Shown here one piece after another: positions 41,156 to 52,260 of a DNA stretch of 64,000 nt. The DNA comes from Ornithodoros turicata (taxonomy: Eukaryota > Arthropoda > Arachnida > Ixodida > Argasidae), in contig NW_026999320.1 in the NCBI RefSeq assembly GCF_037126465.1, forward strand, positions 1,426,001 through 1,490,000, written 5' to 3'. Both the position numbers and the translations under genes were made by a program. Position 1 is the first letter of the stretch. The number at the start of each line of letters is the position of its first letter. Below the pieces are notes generated by a model. It ran no database searches. It was not told where the DNA came from and worked only from the letters and a program-made list of their open reading frames with translations.

Positions 41156-41384
41156 AAGTGTCGCCATCGGACGATTCTTTATCAGTGCCTGCACCTTCAC
41201 CTGCGGCAGGGTCAAGTTGTAGATAGTCTGTGGAGTAAGGGTCGTCATCTAGCACAATTTCTTCAACGCCGTAATCCCCGGAATCGCTTGGAAGCGACAC
41301 GACGTCACTTTCGTATTCCGACGATTCCGACATGACGTTGTCTGTCTGCTCGCCGCCTCGCACTTCAGATGCTCGCCGACCCAC
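41156..41384 (-). CDS. Possible acidic first exon, minus strand
   Basis: Open frame from ATG 41384 (or 41334) to a good donor, TTTCAG|GTAAGC, near 41155. The peptide is strongly acidic and serine-rich (SESSEYESDVVSLPSDSGDY, EEIVLDDDP). Such N-termini occur in piggyBac-type transposases and in nuclear host proteins; neither can be assigned from one exon. No downstream exon was found within the window on the minus strand. It would have to lie below 41150. Confidence 0.3.
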
Positions 41385-42239
41385 CGATGAGCTATACGGG
41401 AAAACTCTCTCTCATTGGCCCTGTTAGGCATGACATTTTCGAGTTTTTGTGGAGAGCTGGTGGAGAGGGACTTCATAGTTCGTCGTCTGCTCGTTCCATG
41501 TATTTCATTATATTGCTCAGGCTTATTATTATTGCTCAGCAACCTATTCACTTGGGGCTTTCGCTACCCTTGTCAGAGATCACTGAGAAATATCGTGATA
41601 CTGAAGTTTCGGAATCGACCGGCATGGATGCGATAATCCCTTTAAGGACGCCGAAGATTACCTGACCTCTGTTCATTGAATAGCACTTCGCGTTTGATGT
41701 CCGAAATGTAATTCCGCAACACATCATGCTAAGGTATTACCGATACACGAAAAAAGCAGAACTCGAGTAGGATAATGCGAGTGTCGGAATAACCATACAT
41801 GTTTCATAATTCAACATCAAGGCACGTAGATGCATGATACTTGATAGCTTAGGCTCCCTGTACAGCCGCGCATTCAGAAATTTTCTCCTGGTGACGGGCA
41901 CAGCCGCGTCAACATACCTGCTACATATAGATGTATTGTAGTGCACAATTACTAGCATCCACACCCTAAGTGCAGCTAATTGCCAAGTGGTAAAGGTGGC
42001 TGGGGATGTTCGGGAAAGGGTAAGGCTTTTCTCGTAAAGCGTTTCCTGTTTCATATATATTTGCTGACCTGTCATGTTTCAATTTGTCAATGCTTTTAGT
42101 GTTACCTCGTGGCGCCATTGTTCTTGTTGTACGTGGTAACATGATGTCTTACAGTTCACTGAGCTTTTCCACTGTTCATATCCTACATAGATATGTGTTC
42201 AACATTGTTCGCGTAACAATTGCTGTGGTACATCTCAAG

Positions 42240-42620
42240 CAGCACGCCAATATTGGTGCAATATTGGACTCATATCGGCTGAAAACAGGCAAAAAATGGC
42301 AGAAGTCTAGCACTCGCAAGTGAATAAGATCTTATTTTTAAATCTCTATCAATCTTATCTCTCAGTCTCTTTAAATACTTATTTTATTCATATGAGCTGC
42401 CAAGATTAACAATATTGGTCCAATATAGGCTGCCAATATGGGACCAATATGGGAAGTGCAACCAGGCTCCATATTGGACCAATATGGGCTGCCTATATTG
42501 GCAAGCCTATTTTGCTCAAAGCGCCCCAATATGTTCGTGACGCCAACGGGGAGTCCGTGTAATAATAAAGCATTATCCGGTTTAATATCCACCACTGATA
42601 TTACTTCTTTCTTCTTTTTG
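42240..42620. repeat. Repeat X-related and Penelope-like fragments
   Basis: 42285-42330 has GCACTCGCAAGTGAATAAGA, matching the fragment at 22.03 kb. 42405-42600 has CCAATATGGGACC, CAACCAGGCTCCATATTGG and GTGTAATAATAAAGCATTATCC, matching the reverse of 27460-27580. Confidence 0.55.
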
Positions 42621-42728
42621 CTTTTTCTTTTCTGCTGATCTCTTTATTGATCCACGTCGCATAGCGTTAGAAAAAGAATACCGCATCGGCGAAAAAACGA
42701 AGACCAGGTGCTATGCCTGTCTTCGCTA

Positions 42729-42938
42729 TTGCCAACTGTAGGATGGGGCGAACGAAAGCTTGCCCTCATCACATTTCAAAAATAGTACTGAGTACTAATA
42801 CTAAAACCAAGAGCAGGATCAACTAGTGTTAGGCAGGCAGTGCTAGGCCAACTGAATGATGGGACAAGCGAAAACTTGCCCGCATCACATTTCAAAAATA
42901 GTACTGTTCACGCCCTGAAAACGAAGAGCAGAAACAAC
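42729..42938 (+). repeat. Tandem duplication, ~110-bp unit
   Basis: CTTGCCCTCATCACATTTCA, then AAAATAGTACTG, in the first copy (near 42770) repeats as CTTGCCCGCATCACATTTCA and AAAATAGTACTG in the second (near 42880). Two copies only. It directly precedes the foldback element. Confidence 0.75.
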
Positions 42939-42940
42939 TA

Positions 42941-44167
42941 CTGATTTTCCCTCCAATTTTAATCCAAGTGTCATCTGATTTAATCCAGGCGCCATTCAGT
43001 TTAATCCAGGTGCCATCTCAAATGATACATGCGATATTCAGTTTAACCCGAGTGCCATCTGATTAATCCATGGTGTTTTTAAGCAACATAACCGTGAATT
43101 CACATCAGGGACGTCCTCGTAGAGCATTCTAGTGGAAGGAAAAGTTAAGAAATAAGTGCTGATGGGATTGAGGTTCTGCCGTGTCTTGTGTTGAACATTC
43201 GCACGACGTCGAGATATTGAGAGTTGCAGCGGGAGTGAACGACGCCACTGGTGCTGTAGTCTGCTACGGAATATTTTCTGACTGAGCTTCAGGATATTCT
43301 GCGTGGTTCGAAGAGCATCAAAACATAGCATGACTCACATAGCAGACGACACCACTGGTGCTGTCGTCTACTGCGGAATATCTTCTGACTTGAACATTAG
43401 TCATGCAGTTTAGTCAGAACATATTCTGTAGCAGACGACACCACTGGTGTTGTCGTCTCAATAGCCATATCGCTCCACTGGTGCTGTCGTCTGCTACAGA
43501 ATATCTTGTGACTGAACAGTAGGATAATCCGCGCTGTTAGAAGAGCACGAAAAAGCAAGGCTCACATAGCAGACGACACCATTGGCCCTGTCGTCTGCTA
43601 AGGAACATCTTGTGGCTAAGCTGCAGGATGTGCGTGATGTCTTTCCGTGCTTTCTGTTCAAACCGCAGGGAATATCCTGCGGCAGAGCCACAAGATATTC
43701 CTTCGCAGACGACAGGACCACACTGATGTAGTCTGCTACGAGCATCATGCCTTTCCGCGCTCTGCTAACCGCGTGGAGTAGCCTGCAGATCTGTCACAAC
43801 ATATTCCTTAGCAGACGACATGACCAATGGTGTCGTCTGCTATACTTCCGCTCCAAATCCCGATATCTCGGCGCGGTGTGAATATTCAACATAAAAAGCA
43901 GCAGAACTGACGTCCCGTCAGCAGCGCTTTAATTTTCCTTCCACTACATGTCTGCAGAATATTCTGCGGGGATGTCCCACGGGTAAATACACGGTTATAG
44001 TGCTTAAAAACACCATGGATTAATTCAAATGGCACCCGGATTAAACTGACTAGCATCTGGGTTTTTTCAGATGGCGCCCAGATGAAATTGAATGGCGCCT
44101 GGATTATTTCAGATGGCATCTGCACTAATTCAGATTGCACTTAGACTAAAATAAACGGGTAAACCTG
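42941..44167. mobile_element. Foldback element with internal hairpin modules, TA-flanked
   Basis: Ends CTGATTTTCCC and GGGTAAACCTG, each flanked by TA (42939-42940, 44168-44169). Subterminal arms are tandem units such as TTTAATCCAGGTGCCATCT (left) and their inverse (right). They are followed by an inverted pair around CCATGGTGTTTTTAAGCA and CCACTA. The centre (43330-43850) has about six copies of AGCAGACGACACCA...TGTCGTCTGCT, each itself a hairpin. No ORF. A TA duplication hints at Tc1/mariner-type mobilisation, but that is weak. Confidence 0.75.
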
Positions 44168-44239
44168 TATAGCTGGGCAGGCGGTCCCACGGAACTGCCA
44201 ATGCCAAGCATCCCTCAGGAGCCTTCATTGGGATCGCAA

Positions 44240-44340
44240 TAGTAAATACACCAAAAATTTCCAACCCTCTCCAAGAGTACAAAAGGGCGAAACACTTTGT
44301 GACGGTGACGGACATACGCCTCAGCAGATGACATTGCCTG
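44240..44340 (+). repeat. Gypsy-derived fragment
   Basis: AAATTTCCAACCCTCTCCAA, then GAGTACAAAAGGGCGAAACAC and GTGACGGACATACGCCTCAG, matches the reverse complement of 26627-26705 beside the gypsy integrase remnant. Confidence 0.5.
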
Positions 44341-44399
44341 CAGTAAATTAAAGCACCTGGCTTTAGAGAAGAGCCATCACTTCCTATCAAACATTGTGT

Positions 44400-45030
44400 T
44401 TTTGACTTGACCTGTCGCAATTCCGTTATCATTAAAGGAAGCAGCGACACTTTAGCGCGCATGATACGTCCGATCCAACTGTTGCGCATGCGCATTAGTT
44501 GTTGGACGCGTGATTTCGCACAAACGACCACGCTCGCTCTCAGTCCATTCGACCGATTGGCATCGGCACCGCGAAACAAGATGGCGGCTGTTTTCCAGAA
44601 AGTTCAGTTCAGTTCTAGTGAATGTTACAATGCGATTGCCACGTATGTTGACTGTTTCGAACAATGTGTATTATCCGCGAGAGCTAGTTGCTTGTAACGA
44701 CGTATTCAGTTGGGAATTTCACAGGCTTCAACGTAGAATCTTGCCATGCTGCTTGGGCATTTGTGCATCACGGGTACTTGCCATTTCTTTTGCATTTTCA
44801 GTCAATATGGGGTGCACACGGGCAGTATGGGGCCCATATTGCCAGAATTTTCCCAATATTGGGTCAGACTGGGCAATATTGGGCCCATATTGCCCAGTTT
44901 GAGCCAATATTGGGAAAATCGCTCATATTGACCAGTTTCAGACAATATGGCCGAAATATTTGCGAAACGGGTCCCATATTGGACCGTTTCGCCAATGACC
45001 AGCCAATATGGGCTCAATATTGTGTGCTTC
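44400..45030 (+). repeat. Dispersed repeat X, copy 3 (longest)
   Basis: Begins near CGCAATTCCGTTATCATTAA, includes TGATACGTCCGATCCAACTG and ACGACCACGCTCGCTCTCAG. It then has CTAGTGAATGTTACAATGCG and an array of GGGCCCATATTGCC / CCAATATTGGG units at 44805-45025. It is the best template for this family. Confidence 0.7.
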
Positions 45031-45924
45031 TTGGGATCCTGCCTCCCAACGTCGGCCGGGGACGGCTGGCTGGTCAAGCTGTCTCTGTTTCCGCAACACC
45101 ACCGACTGTATTGAATGGGAGATAAACTTAACCAAATTTCGAATTGAAAGTGAATGCAGTGAAGTTTGGGAAGCACTACCTTGTCTAACATTTACATGAT
45201 ACAAGAACGATGTATACGCACTATCGGGAACATTGATGGATGCCAAACGATTCAAAACTTATTTCACCAATGCGGCATAGCTCCACTAGCCAGCTTTTTC
45301 AGATAGAGATTACTCTGCAGGTACAGTGCGTCTCTGAGAAACAAAAACCATGCGTTGCTCTCGACTGTCAGTCTTTTCCCAAAGACTACAATACTAGAGG
45401 TGACACTGTGTGGTGTTGTCCTAGAACGCGCACATTTTATGGAGAGGAAAACTTAGCTGTGTTACTGCCTCGATTACTGAACCAGCTGGGTTTTTCTCCG
45501 TCATCCACCATGCCTGCGAAGAAACATATATATATTTTTTATTCGTGAGTATATCTCGCAAATTAATGCATTTTTTTTTTCTTTTTGCCACGTCAGCGTT
45601 TCCTAGCAAGCTTAATATTGCTACACGTTTGTGTAGCGCATCATACCAGTCTTTGGCACCTTTCTACACCGTAATTATTGTAAAGTATGTGTTTTTATTA
45701 CGTCTCTTCTTGTGCATCATAGTAGTCTTTTGAACCTTTCTGCATTGTAATTCTTGCATAACTGTGTTCTTGTCTACTGAATATGCAGTGTATGCAAAAG
45801 TCAACGCGTCTCCCACAGTAGGAGTCTGGGTCATTCGTAGCTTTTTTGCCCCAGCCCCCCACTTTAGTGGAATAAATTGAATTTGAATTAAGGGGATTTG
45901 GTCACACGATACCGCACATCGAGC
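45031..45924. other. No intact gene; retroelement tail near 45.8 kb
   Basis: AGTGGAATAAATTGAATTTGAA near 45870 looks like a LINE 3' tail. The body upstream (45540-45860, T-rich) may be its 3' UTR. No coding part is recognised. Confidence 0.4.
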
Positions 45925-47575
45925 GAGACAATAGCCAATTGCCTGAGCACATTTTGATTTTCAGAGTTTACAGAGTTCAGTTTCTTTCATCCTGCGGCAT
46001 GTCACAATGGATAAAAACTCCCACACGCATTTGCAATACAACAAGTACAGTAATAGATCACATAATAACCAACTTTCACGAAAAGCATTTCATATCGGGA
46101 ACAATATACTCGGACCTGAGTGATCATTTTCCAGTGTTTACCACAGCAGACATTGAACCATCGGCTTCTATCAGATCTAATCAATTCACCAGCTGTGACT
46201 ACAACAAGTTTGCAACAGCGCTATCAACCGCTGCGTGGCAGGTAGTTACTGGGAAAGAATCAGTGGACAAAAAATTCAACGCATTTATGGAAATCTTTCA
46301 AAAAACAAAAGAAGAATGCTCATCCTGCAAGCACATACCGAATCGCTCCTTTCGGAAAAACCCTTGGACAACGACAGGCTTATTGACATCGATAAAACGC
46401 AAAAACAACCTGTATAAGAAAGTCTGCGCTGACAAACATAACTCAACACTCTTGCGAAAATATAAAAAATATCGAAACGCTCTCACTCAGTTATTGCGGA
46501 AAGCCAAACAAGATTTCTTCCACGGTAATCTCTTGCAGGCCACGGGTGATAGTAAAAAATCCTGGAGAATTATCAATGAAGCAATGCATAATAAACCACG
46601 AGCTAACAAGATCCACGCCATGAAAAATCCAGATAACACAATCACTCATAATACAAAATCCATCGTAAACACACTCAATGAATACTTCTCCAACCTACAA
46701 GCTACCGTGAAGTATCACACCCTCCAGACGCACCTTAAGATAAAACCGATAAGCCGCAACCCTACTTCATTCTTTCTTACTCCTACAGATCCACACGAAA
46801 TCACTAGTATCGTAAACAACCTAAAAAACTCAAAATCAGCGGGCCATGATGGAATTACTATCCAACTGGTAAAGCAATCTATACATATTACAGCGCCCTA
46901 TATCACCCACATAGTAAACGTCATATTCACTACAGGAATCTTCCCAGATGCAGATCTAATTACGGTGTATTCACATTTGCTCACTATTCCTCTACACTCT
47001 GGAACTCGTTGCCGTCAAACATAACGAACTTATCATCCTTTTTGTTTTTCAAACGAGTATTATATCGTTATATCCTAACAAACGTATAGAACACTATGCT
47101 ACAGCCATTTTACATGCTACACTCTTTTTGACCGTTATATGCTGTTTAGCGCCATTTAACATTGGACTTTCTTTTTTTTTCTACTGACCGGTTTGTGCAT
47201 TTATGTATATATATGTATCTTGTCTTTTATCTGTTCATAAATTACATATAAGTGAGAGCCATATGTTTACGAGGCATATGTATATAGGATATATCACTCT
47301 GTATACAGTATATTTCCTAATGTAATAATTTAACTATTCCTACTATATATACTGCACGGTAATATGTATTTCACTGTATATCTATTGTTGATGTTTATTC
47401 TTTCTTGAAGGATTGACCTACCTAACATATATATTCACCATATAGAGCTGCTAACAAAATAAGATAATAACTCGAGGTCCCACAACTAGCATTACCTATG
47501 GGACCTCTTTCTGTACAAACTCACCCAAACTTTGTACCCCTCAACGAGTAAATAAATAAAAATCATTCATTCTAA
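45925..47575 (+). mobile_element. LINE family D (CR1/L2-like), RT core deleted
   Basis: Contains the endonuclease end (SDLSDHFPVF near 46110), the linker, the RT start and then the extreme C-terminus and 3' UTR ending near ATAAATAAAAATCATTCATT. The middle of the RT is missing. Both ends of the insertion are approximate. Confidence 0.75.
45939..47090 (+). pseudogene. LINE D ORF2, internally deleted
   Basis: Open frame to about 46965: SDLSDHFPVF (endonuclease SDH), KKYRNALTQLLRKAKQDFF, NLKNSKSAGHDGITIQLVK (RT motif 0/1 region) and ITHIVNVIFTTGIFPDAD. It then jumps, in another frame, to VFTFAHYSSTLWNSLPSNIT and FKRVLYRYIL, the C-terminal end of CR1/L2 ORF2. Motifs A to E, including the YADD palm, are gone (about 1.2 kb by comparison with LINE C). 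Non-functional. Confidence 0.78.
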
Positions 47576-47913
47576 AAAATACCATTCTATAAAGTATTAC
47601 ACGTATAGTACGTAACACTGCGATTGCTCGTAGGGTCCAACCTTAGGTCAAACCGAGCGTAGGTCAAACCTTCAGCAATGAGGTGTTCGGAACGCATCGC
47701 ATATATGAGACTGTTCGACTTCATAGCAATTTCAGAACAGCTAATGAAGCCATCTTTGAATTTGAAACCAAAATGTAACCTCGAGGACTCCAATATTCAC
47801 CAAAGAAATTGCATTAGATTGCATTGCCGCATACTACGTGCCACTAACGAACGACTGCAGAGCGCTGACAGCGGGATGTGCTACACGCGGCTCAAGATTC
47901 CCAATAGGCCATT

Positions 47914-48079
47914 TGAAAAAGTTCCAGGGAGCAGGGCGTGCCGGGAAATGCTGTGCAAAACGACAGATTTGCTCTCGTCTCCGATCGTCGTAGCACCGTC
48001 GCTGTCGTTTTGCACAGCATTTCCCGGCATGCCCTCGCAGGGCGCGCGCTGCTCCCTGGAACTTTTGCAAATGGCCTAT
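47914..48079. mobile_element. Palindromic MITE-like hairpin
   Basis: Arms 47914-47976 and 48002-48079 share ATAGGCCATTTG, AAGTTCCAGGGAGCAG and GGGAAATGCTGTGCAAAACG. The loop is about 25 bp. The apparent peptides on both strands (KVPGS, ACREMLCKTT) mirror each other and are not genes. Confidence 0.8.
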
Positions 48080-48302
48080 ACACGGCCACTGAACGGCGGC
48101 TGAACAGGTGAAACCTGCTTGACGCTTTGTCCCGAATTGTTGTGCATTCCCGCTCCCGCCTACTACTCTTTACAGCCTACTGCCTACTCCCGATTTTGCC
48201 TTCAGTGGTAGGAAGAGACATTAAAATGCAAGTAACTCGGAACATTTCTCATAAAGAAGCAATAGCGCAGCACGAATTCGTGAAAATGGGCGGTTACGCA
48301 GC

Positions 48303-48326
48303 GGGGGGGGGGGGGGGGGGGGGGGG
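48303..48326 (+). repeat. Poly(G) run of 24
   Basis: Twenty-four consecutive G bases. G-quadruplex-prone and prone to sequencing-length error. Confidence 0.9.
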
Positions 48327-48329
48327 TAG

Positions 48330-48935
48330 CGTCGTTGAGAAACTCAGTGGAGACTCAGACCACTGAGTCTGTATCCCATACTCCCCAAACACAAGAAAAA
48401 CCTGCGGAAAAACCTCTGCCGGCACTTGCTGCCCAGTCACGACCTGCCAGCCACAGCTTCAAACGAGGTTATTGGTGCCCTTTTCGTTTGGGACAATGTT
48501 ACAAAAGATCCGTCTCAGACCATCGCTCAAGATATGGAGGTCAGGACTACTGCTTATCGCAAAAGTCGTCCTTCCAAACACATTCCAAACAGCCTTCCAA
48601 ACACCTTCTTTCTTCTAAACATTTTCTCACAGTTCAAATAGCGACACGAGACGACAAGTGGTAGAGGTAGGAGCGGTAGGCTCACCGAACAACAAAAGCA
48701 GGCCTCGCGAAGAGTGTTGCCTCCTGAAGCACACTTGACTTGTGCATCACCATATACTCTGCATGTACGAGAACCCTCTACATAGCACAGCATGGCTTCC
48801 TTTTCTTTTGCTTATAATGTGTTCCACACACATTATCCAGTGGAATTGTCGCATACTCTTGAGTAACTTAGAAGACATCCATGATATAGAAGACAGATAT
48901 GGTGGCATCTGCATCTCTGTACAAGCCACATGACC
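48330..48935 (+). mobile_element. LINE family B, copy B2 fragment
   Basis: 48365-48600 resembles the ORF1 C-terminal linker of the full-length element (CCCCAAACACAAGAAAA; a GALFVWDNVT-like segment against GALSVWDGLT). 48830-48935 reads IIQWNCRILLSNLEDIHDIE, the endonuclease start (compare LQWNCRGLYSNIDDVHN). Frames are broken. Confidence 0.65.
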
Positions 48936-48959
48936 CACTCCTCAGAAAAAAAAAAAACT

Positions 48960-49230
48960 GAGACAGCCCTGAAAGCGAATTGTATCGAGTAACGCAGAAA
49001 ACACGTCAGAGTCTCACTGTCCTCGTAGCGAAGGACGTGACATCAGCGGAACCTCCCTGGTCTCAGCCGGTACCACCCGACTCGTAAGTCTTCCGAAGCT
49101 TCTGGAACGAAGAGACCAGGTTCCCACCCAACGTACAGTGCAAGGACGACGCCTTTCGCATCCAACCTCATCAAGAGCCGCGGAACTCCAGGCCATCATT
49201 TTCTTTCTGCAGCACATCGTTGGTTTTACA
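48960..49230 (+). mobile_element. LINE family A, copy A5 fragment
   Basis: Matches the start of the RNase H region in A2: ACGTCAGAGTCTCACTG, CCTGGTCTCAGCCGGTACC, GGACGACGCCTTTCGCATCC and TTTCTTTCTGCAGCACATCG. It ends abruptly at a copia fragment near 49230. Confidence 0.75.
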
Positions 49231-49231
49231 C

Positions 49232-49524
49232 CAAGGGATAGCTACAGCCATTGCAATATATTCTACTTCACATGTGAGCAATGCAATGGCCTGTTCTTTG
49301 GCCCATTTCCAGCTAATGGCTGCTTTCGACATGCTGAATACGTATCCGTTGCGTGAATGTCCGTCCGATGCCGGACTCCAGATTCCAGCGGATTCCAGCT
49401 TATATCTGAATACGCGATAACGTGGTCTCCGAAGGCTCTGTACGGTATTCTGGTGGCTTTCGTTCCCTGCAAGTAACGCAATACTATTTTTGCCACCTTC
49501 CGCGAGTCGATGTGTTAGCAGCAT
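49232..49524 (-). pseudogene. Copia RNase H fragment, minus strand
   Basis: Minus strand contains KIVLRYLQGTK, YSDISW, YVFSMSKAAISWKWAKEQAIA and LLTCEVEYIAMAVA, the copia RNase H region in two frames. It corresponds to CDADWAT...LSTVEAEYIAM in the element at 8.2 kb but is a different, older family. No LTR. Confidence 0.75.
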
Positions 49525-49674
49525 TGTCTTGACTTAGGTAATGACTAATGAGCGGCAAAAGCAATATCAGTACACGATCCCTGCACCAGCTACATTAAGT
49601 TTCCTATCAGGCTGTGGTAAGGGACGTTCAGGAAATTCTGACCCCTCGACGTGGAACATTCTGCTTTGGCTTTG

Positions 49675-50532
49675 CTCTGAGTGCTTTACTATGTGACAGT
49701 ATGGGACTACTTGCATAATTTATTACCTGCTATGAGTATTTCCGTGTTTACGGCTGTAAATTGACTTTTTATGACTACGCCTACCCTATGCAGTATTATG
49801 GGATGTTACGGGACTCGCTGCATGATTTACCTGTTTGGACTATTTCCTCGTTTATAGGTATCAATTGACTGTTTATGGCTATGGCTACTCTAAGCACTAC
49901 TATTGCATGGTATGGGACTACCTGCATGATTTATGACCGGTTTTGACTATTTCCTCGTTTGCAGCCATAAATTGACTTTTTGTGACTATCCTTACTCTAT
50001 GCACTACTATGTGACATCATGAGACTACGTGCATGATTTATGACCTGTTTTGACTGTTTCCTTCCTTAGGCCTATAATTTGACTTTCTATGACTAGGACT
50101 GCTCTATCCACTACTATGGGATGGTATGGGACTACCTGCATCATATATGGCATGCTATGACTATGTCCTTGTGTACACCTATAAATGGACTTTCTAAAAC
50201 TGACTACTACATGCACTCCGATGGGATGGTATGGTACTGCCTGCATACTAAGTCACCAGTTTTCACTATTTCCTTGTTTATGGCTATAAATTGAATTTTT
50301 ATGACTATGCTGCTCTATGCACTACTATGGGATGGTATGAGACTACCTGCGTGATTTATGACCTCTTTTGACTATTTCCGCGGTTTTAGCTATCAATTGA
50401 CTGTTTATGACTATGGCTACTCTAAGCACTACTACTGGACGGTATGGGACTACCTGCATGATTTATGACCTGTTTTGACTATTTCCTCGTTTACAGCCAT
50501 AAACTAACTTTTTTTGCGACTATGCCTACTTT
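49675..50532 (+). repeat. ~106-bp satellite, left array part 1
   Basis: About eight units. Landmark GACTACCTGCATGATTTATG recurs at 105-107-bp intervals (near 50023, 50130, 50235, 50341 and 50448). Unit words are CTATGCACTACTATGGGATGG, GACTATTTCCTCGTTT and CATAAATTGACTTTTT. Confidence 0.88.
50524..50532. repeat. LINE B target duplication, left (GCCTACTTT)
   Basis: GCCTACTTT is repeated at 56516-56524 after the LINE tail. Confidence 0.85.
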
Positions 50533-51018
50533 CCCGGCGTCGGGAACTTCGCGCCCCCATCGCCCGGCAGCAGCCGCAGTGGCCCCCTCTTGCACTCACG
50601 GTTGGGTCGCCGCAGGAGGGAGACCCCCACGCTGTGCGTGGCTTTCCCATGTTTGGGGAAAGGGTGATCATGGCGGTTGAGCAGATCCGGAGTTTGTTTT
50701 GGACCCTTACGGGCACCTCTGGCGAAGCAACATACCGCTTTCGCCCCTGCTTCCCATAGGCGGGTGGTCCTGGAAGGCCCGGCCAGGACTATTCAGCTAG
50801 TCACCATCTCTCTTTTCATTTCCTTTTTCTCTCTCTCCTCCTGTCCACTTCCTCTGTTCACCTTCTTTGGCGGCAAGGGTCAACCTTGGGCAGTACTTCT
50901 TCCTTAGAAAACTGCACTCGGGTAAAGTGCAGACGCAGTGTTAAGGTGTGGGACACGTTCCCTCGTTGGGCTCCATGGTGGGTGACACACTTCTGCGCAG
51001 AATCACTTCCTCCACTTT

Positions 51019-51760
51019 ATGGATAACACCTATTCAAAGAAATCTGATCGGCGCCACAAAAGGCACCACACCGAAGTTAAAACATTACAGTTCTTCAACT
51101 CCACCGCAGAACCATGGTTCCCGAAGGTCCTCATCCTTCAGGCTGAGAATCAGTCAAAACCACTAGCTAGTGTATTACCCTTCCTCGTGGCTAAAACTCT
51201 TGAACAAGTCATTGGTAATGTATACAGTGCCAAAAAATTGAGATCTGGTGACATCCACATTGAGGTACACAGCAGGCAGCAGAGCTCAGCACTGTTGTCG
51301 CTAAAGCAAATTGGTGATATTCCAGTTTCAGTGAGTGCGCACCGCACGCTCAACACAGTCAGAGGTGTTATCGCTAGTGAGGAGCTACTGCGGTGCTCCG
51401 AGACAGAGATTGAGGAGGGTTTAAAAGACCAAGGGGTGATCAGTGCCAAACGGATATCTATCCGCAGGGACAATAAGGAAAGACTCACCAGGTACGTCAT
51501 ATTATCGTTCCAGTTGCACATGCTCCCCACAGAAATAAAGGCTGGGTATGTAAACTGTCACGTCTGACCCTACATACCCAACCCGCGTCGATGTTTCAAG
51601 TGGCCACCATTCCCAAGTGTGCCGTCGACACCTGATATGCCCCAAGTGTACGGGTGACGCCAGTGACCATACTCCAGAGTCATGTAAGAAAACTTTCCGT
51701 TGTGTCAACAGCGAAGGCAACTACCCCTCCTATTCAAGAAGCTGCCCACGCTTCGGCGAT
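51019..51760 (+). pseudogene. LINE B1 ORF1 (gag-like)
   Basis: Open frame 51019-51567: FFNSTAEPWFPKVLILQAEN, LEQVIGNVYSAKKLRSGDI and EIEEGLKDQGVISAKRISI form a gag-like nucleic-acid-binding region. A frameshift near 51590 precedes degenerate zinc knuckles: CFK, then HSQVC, CPKCTGDASDHTPESC and RCVNSEGNYPSYSRSC, a two-to-three knuckle series typical of I-type ORF1. A serine-rich tail follows to about 52200 (SLPSTLDQRPPSQGKEQ). The protein would bind LINE RNA. Copy B3 (20.5 kb) has the same start. Confidence 0.72.
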
Positions 51761-52260
51761 GAAAAATAAATCTTGAGAATTAAGACTGTACAGCAGCTGA
51801 CATACAAAGCAGCGAAAACACAACTGGAGTTTCTGAAAAAAAGGATCTTTCTCGGAAGCGGTGCGGCGGGGAGTGGCATCGCTCGGAGTATCCACTCCAC
51901 ACTCCCCAAACACAAGAAAAGTCTGCAGAGAGTTCGCCTCCGCCGGCTCCCGCCACAACCTCGACGGAGGTTGATGGCGCGCTTTCAGTTTGGGATGGGC
52001 TCACTGGGAGCTCATCCCAGACTGCCATAGACTCGGTGGAGCTTGACGATGATGACTGCATGTCGCAGAAATCATCGTCAAGTCTTCCAAGTACACTGGA
52101 CCAACGACCTCCTTCCCAAGGGAAGGAGCAAAGAGAAAAACATGGAGGTCGAGGTAGAGGCAAGTCAAAGGAGAAACAGAGGCTCCACCCGCCAAGGGTC
52201 ACACCCCCTTAACACACAATCGGCAGAGTCCCTTTGCTCTTCCTTATTTCCATTGTAATT

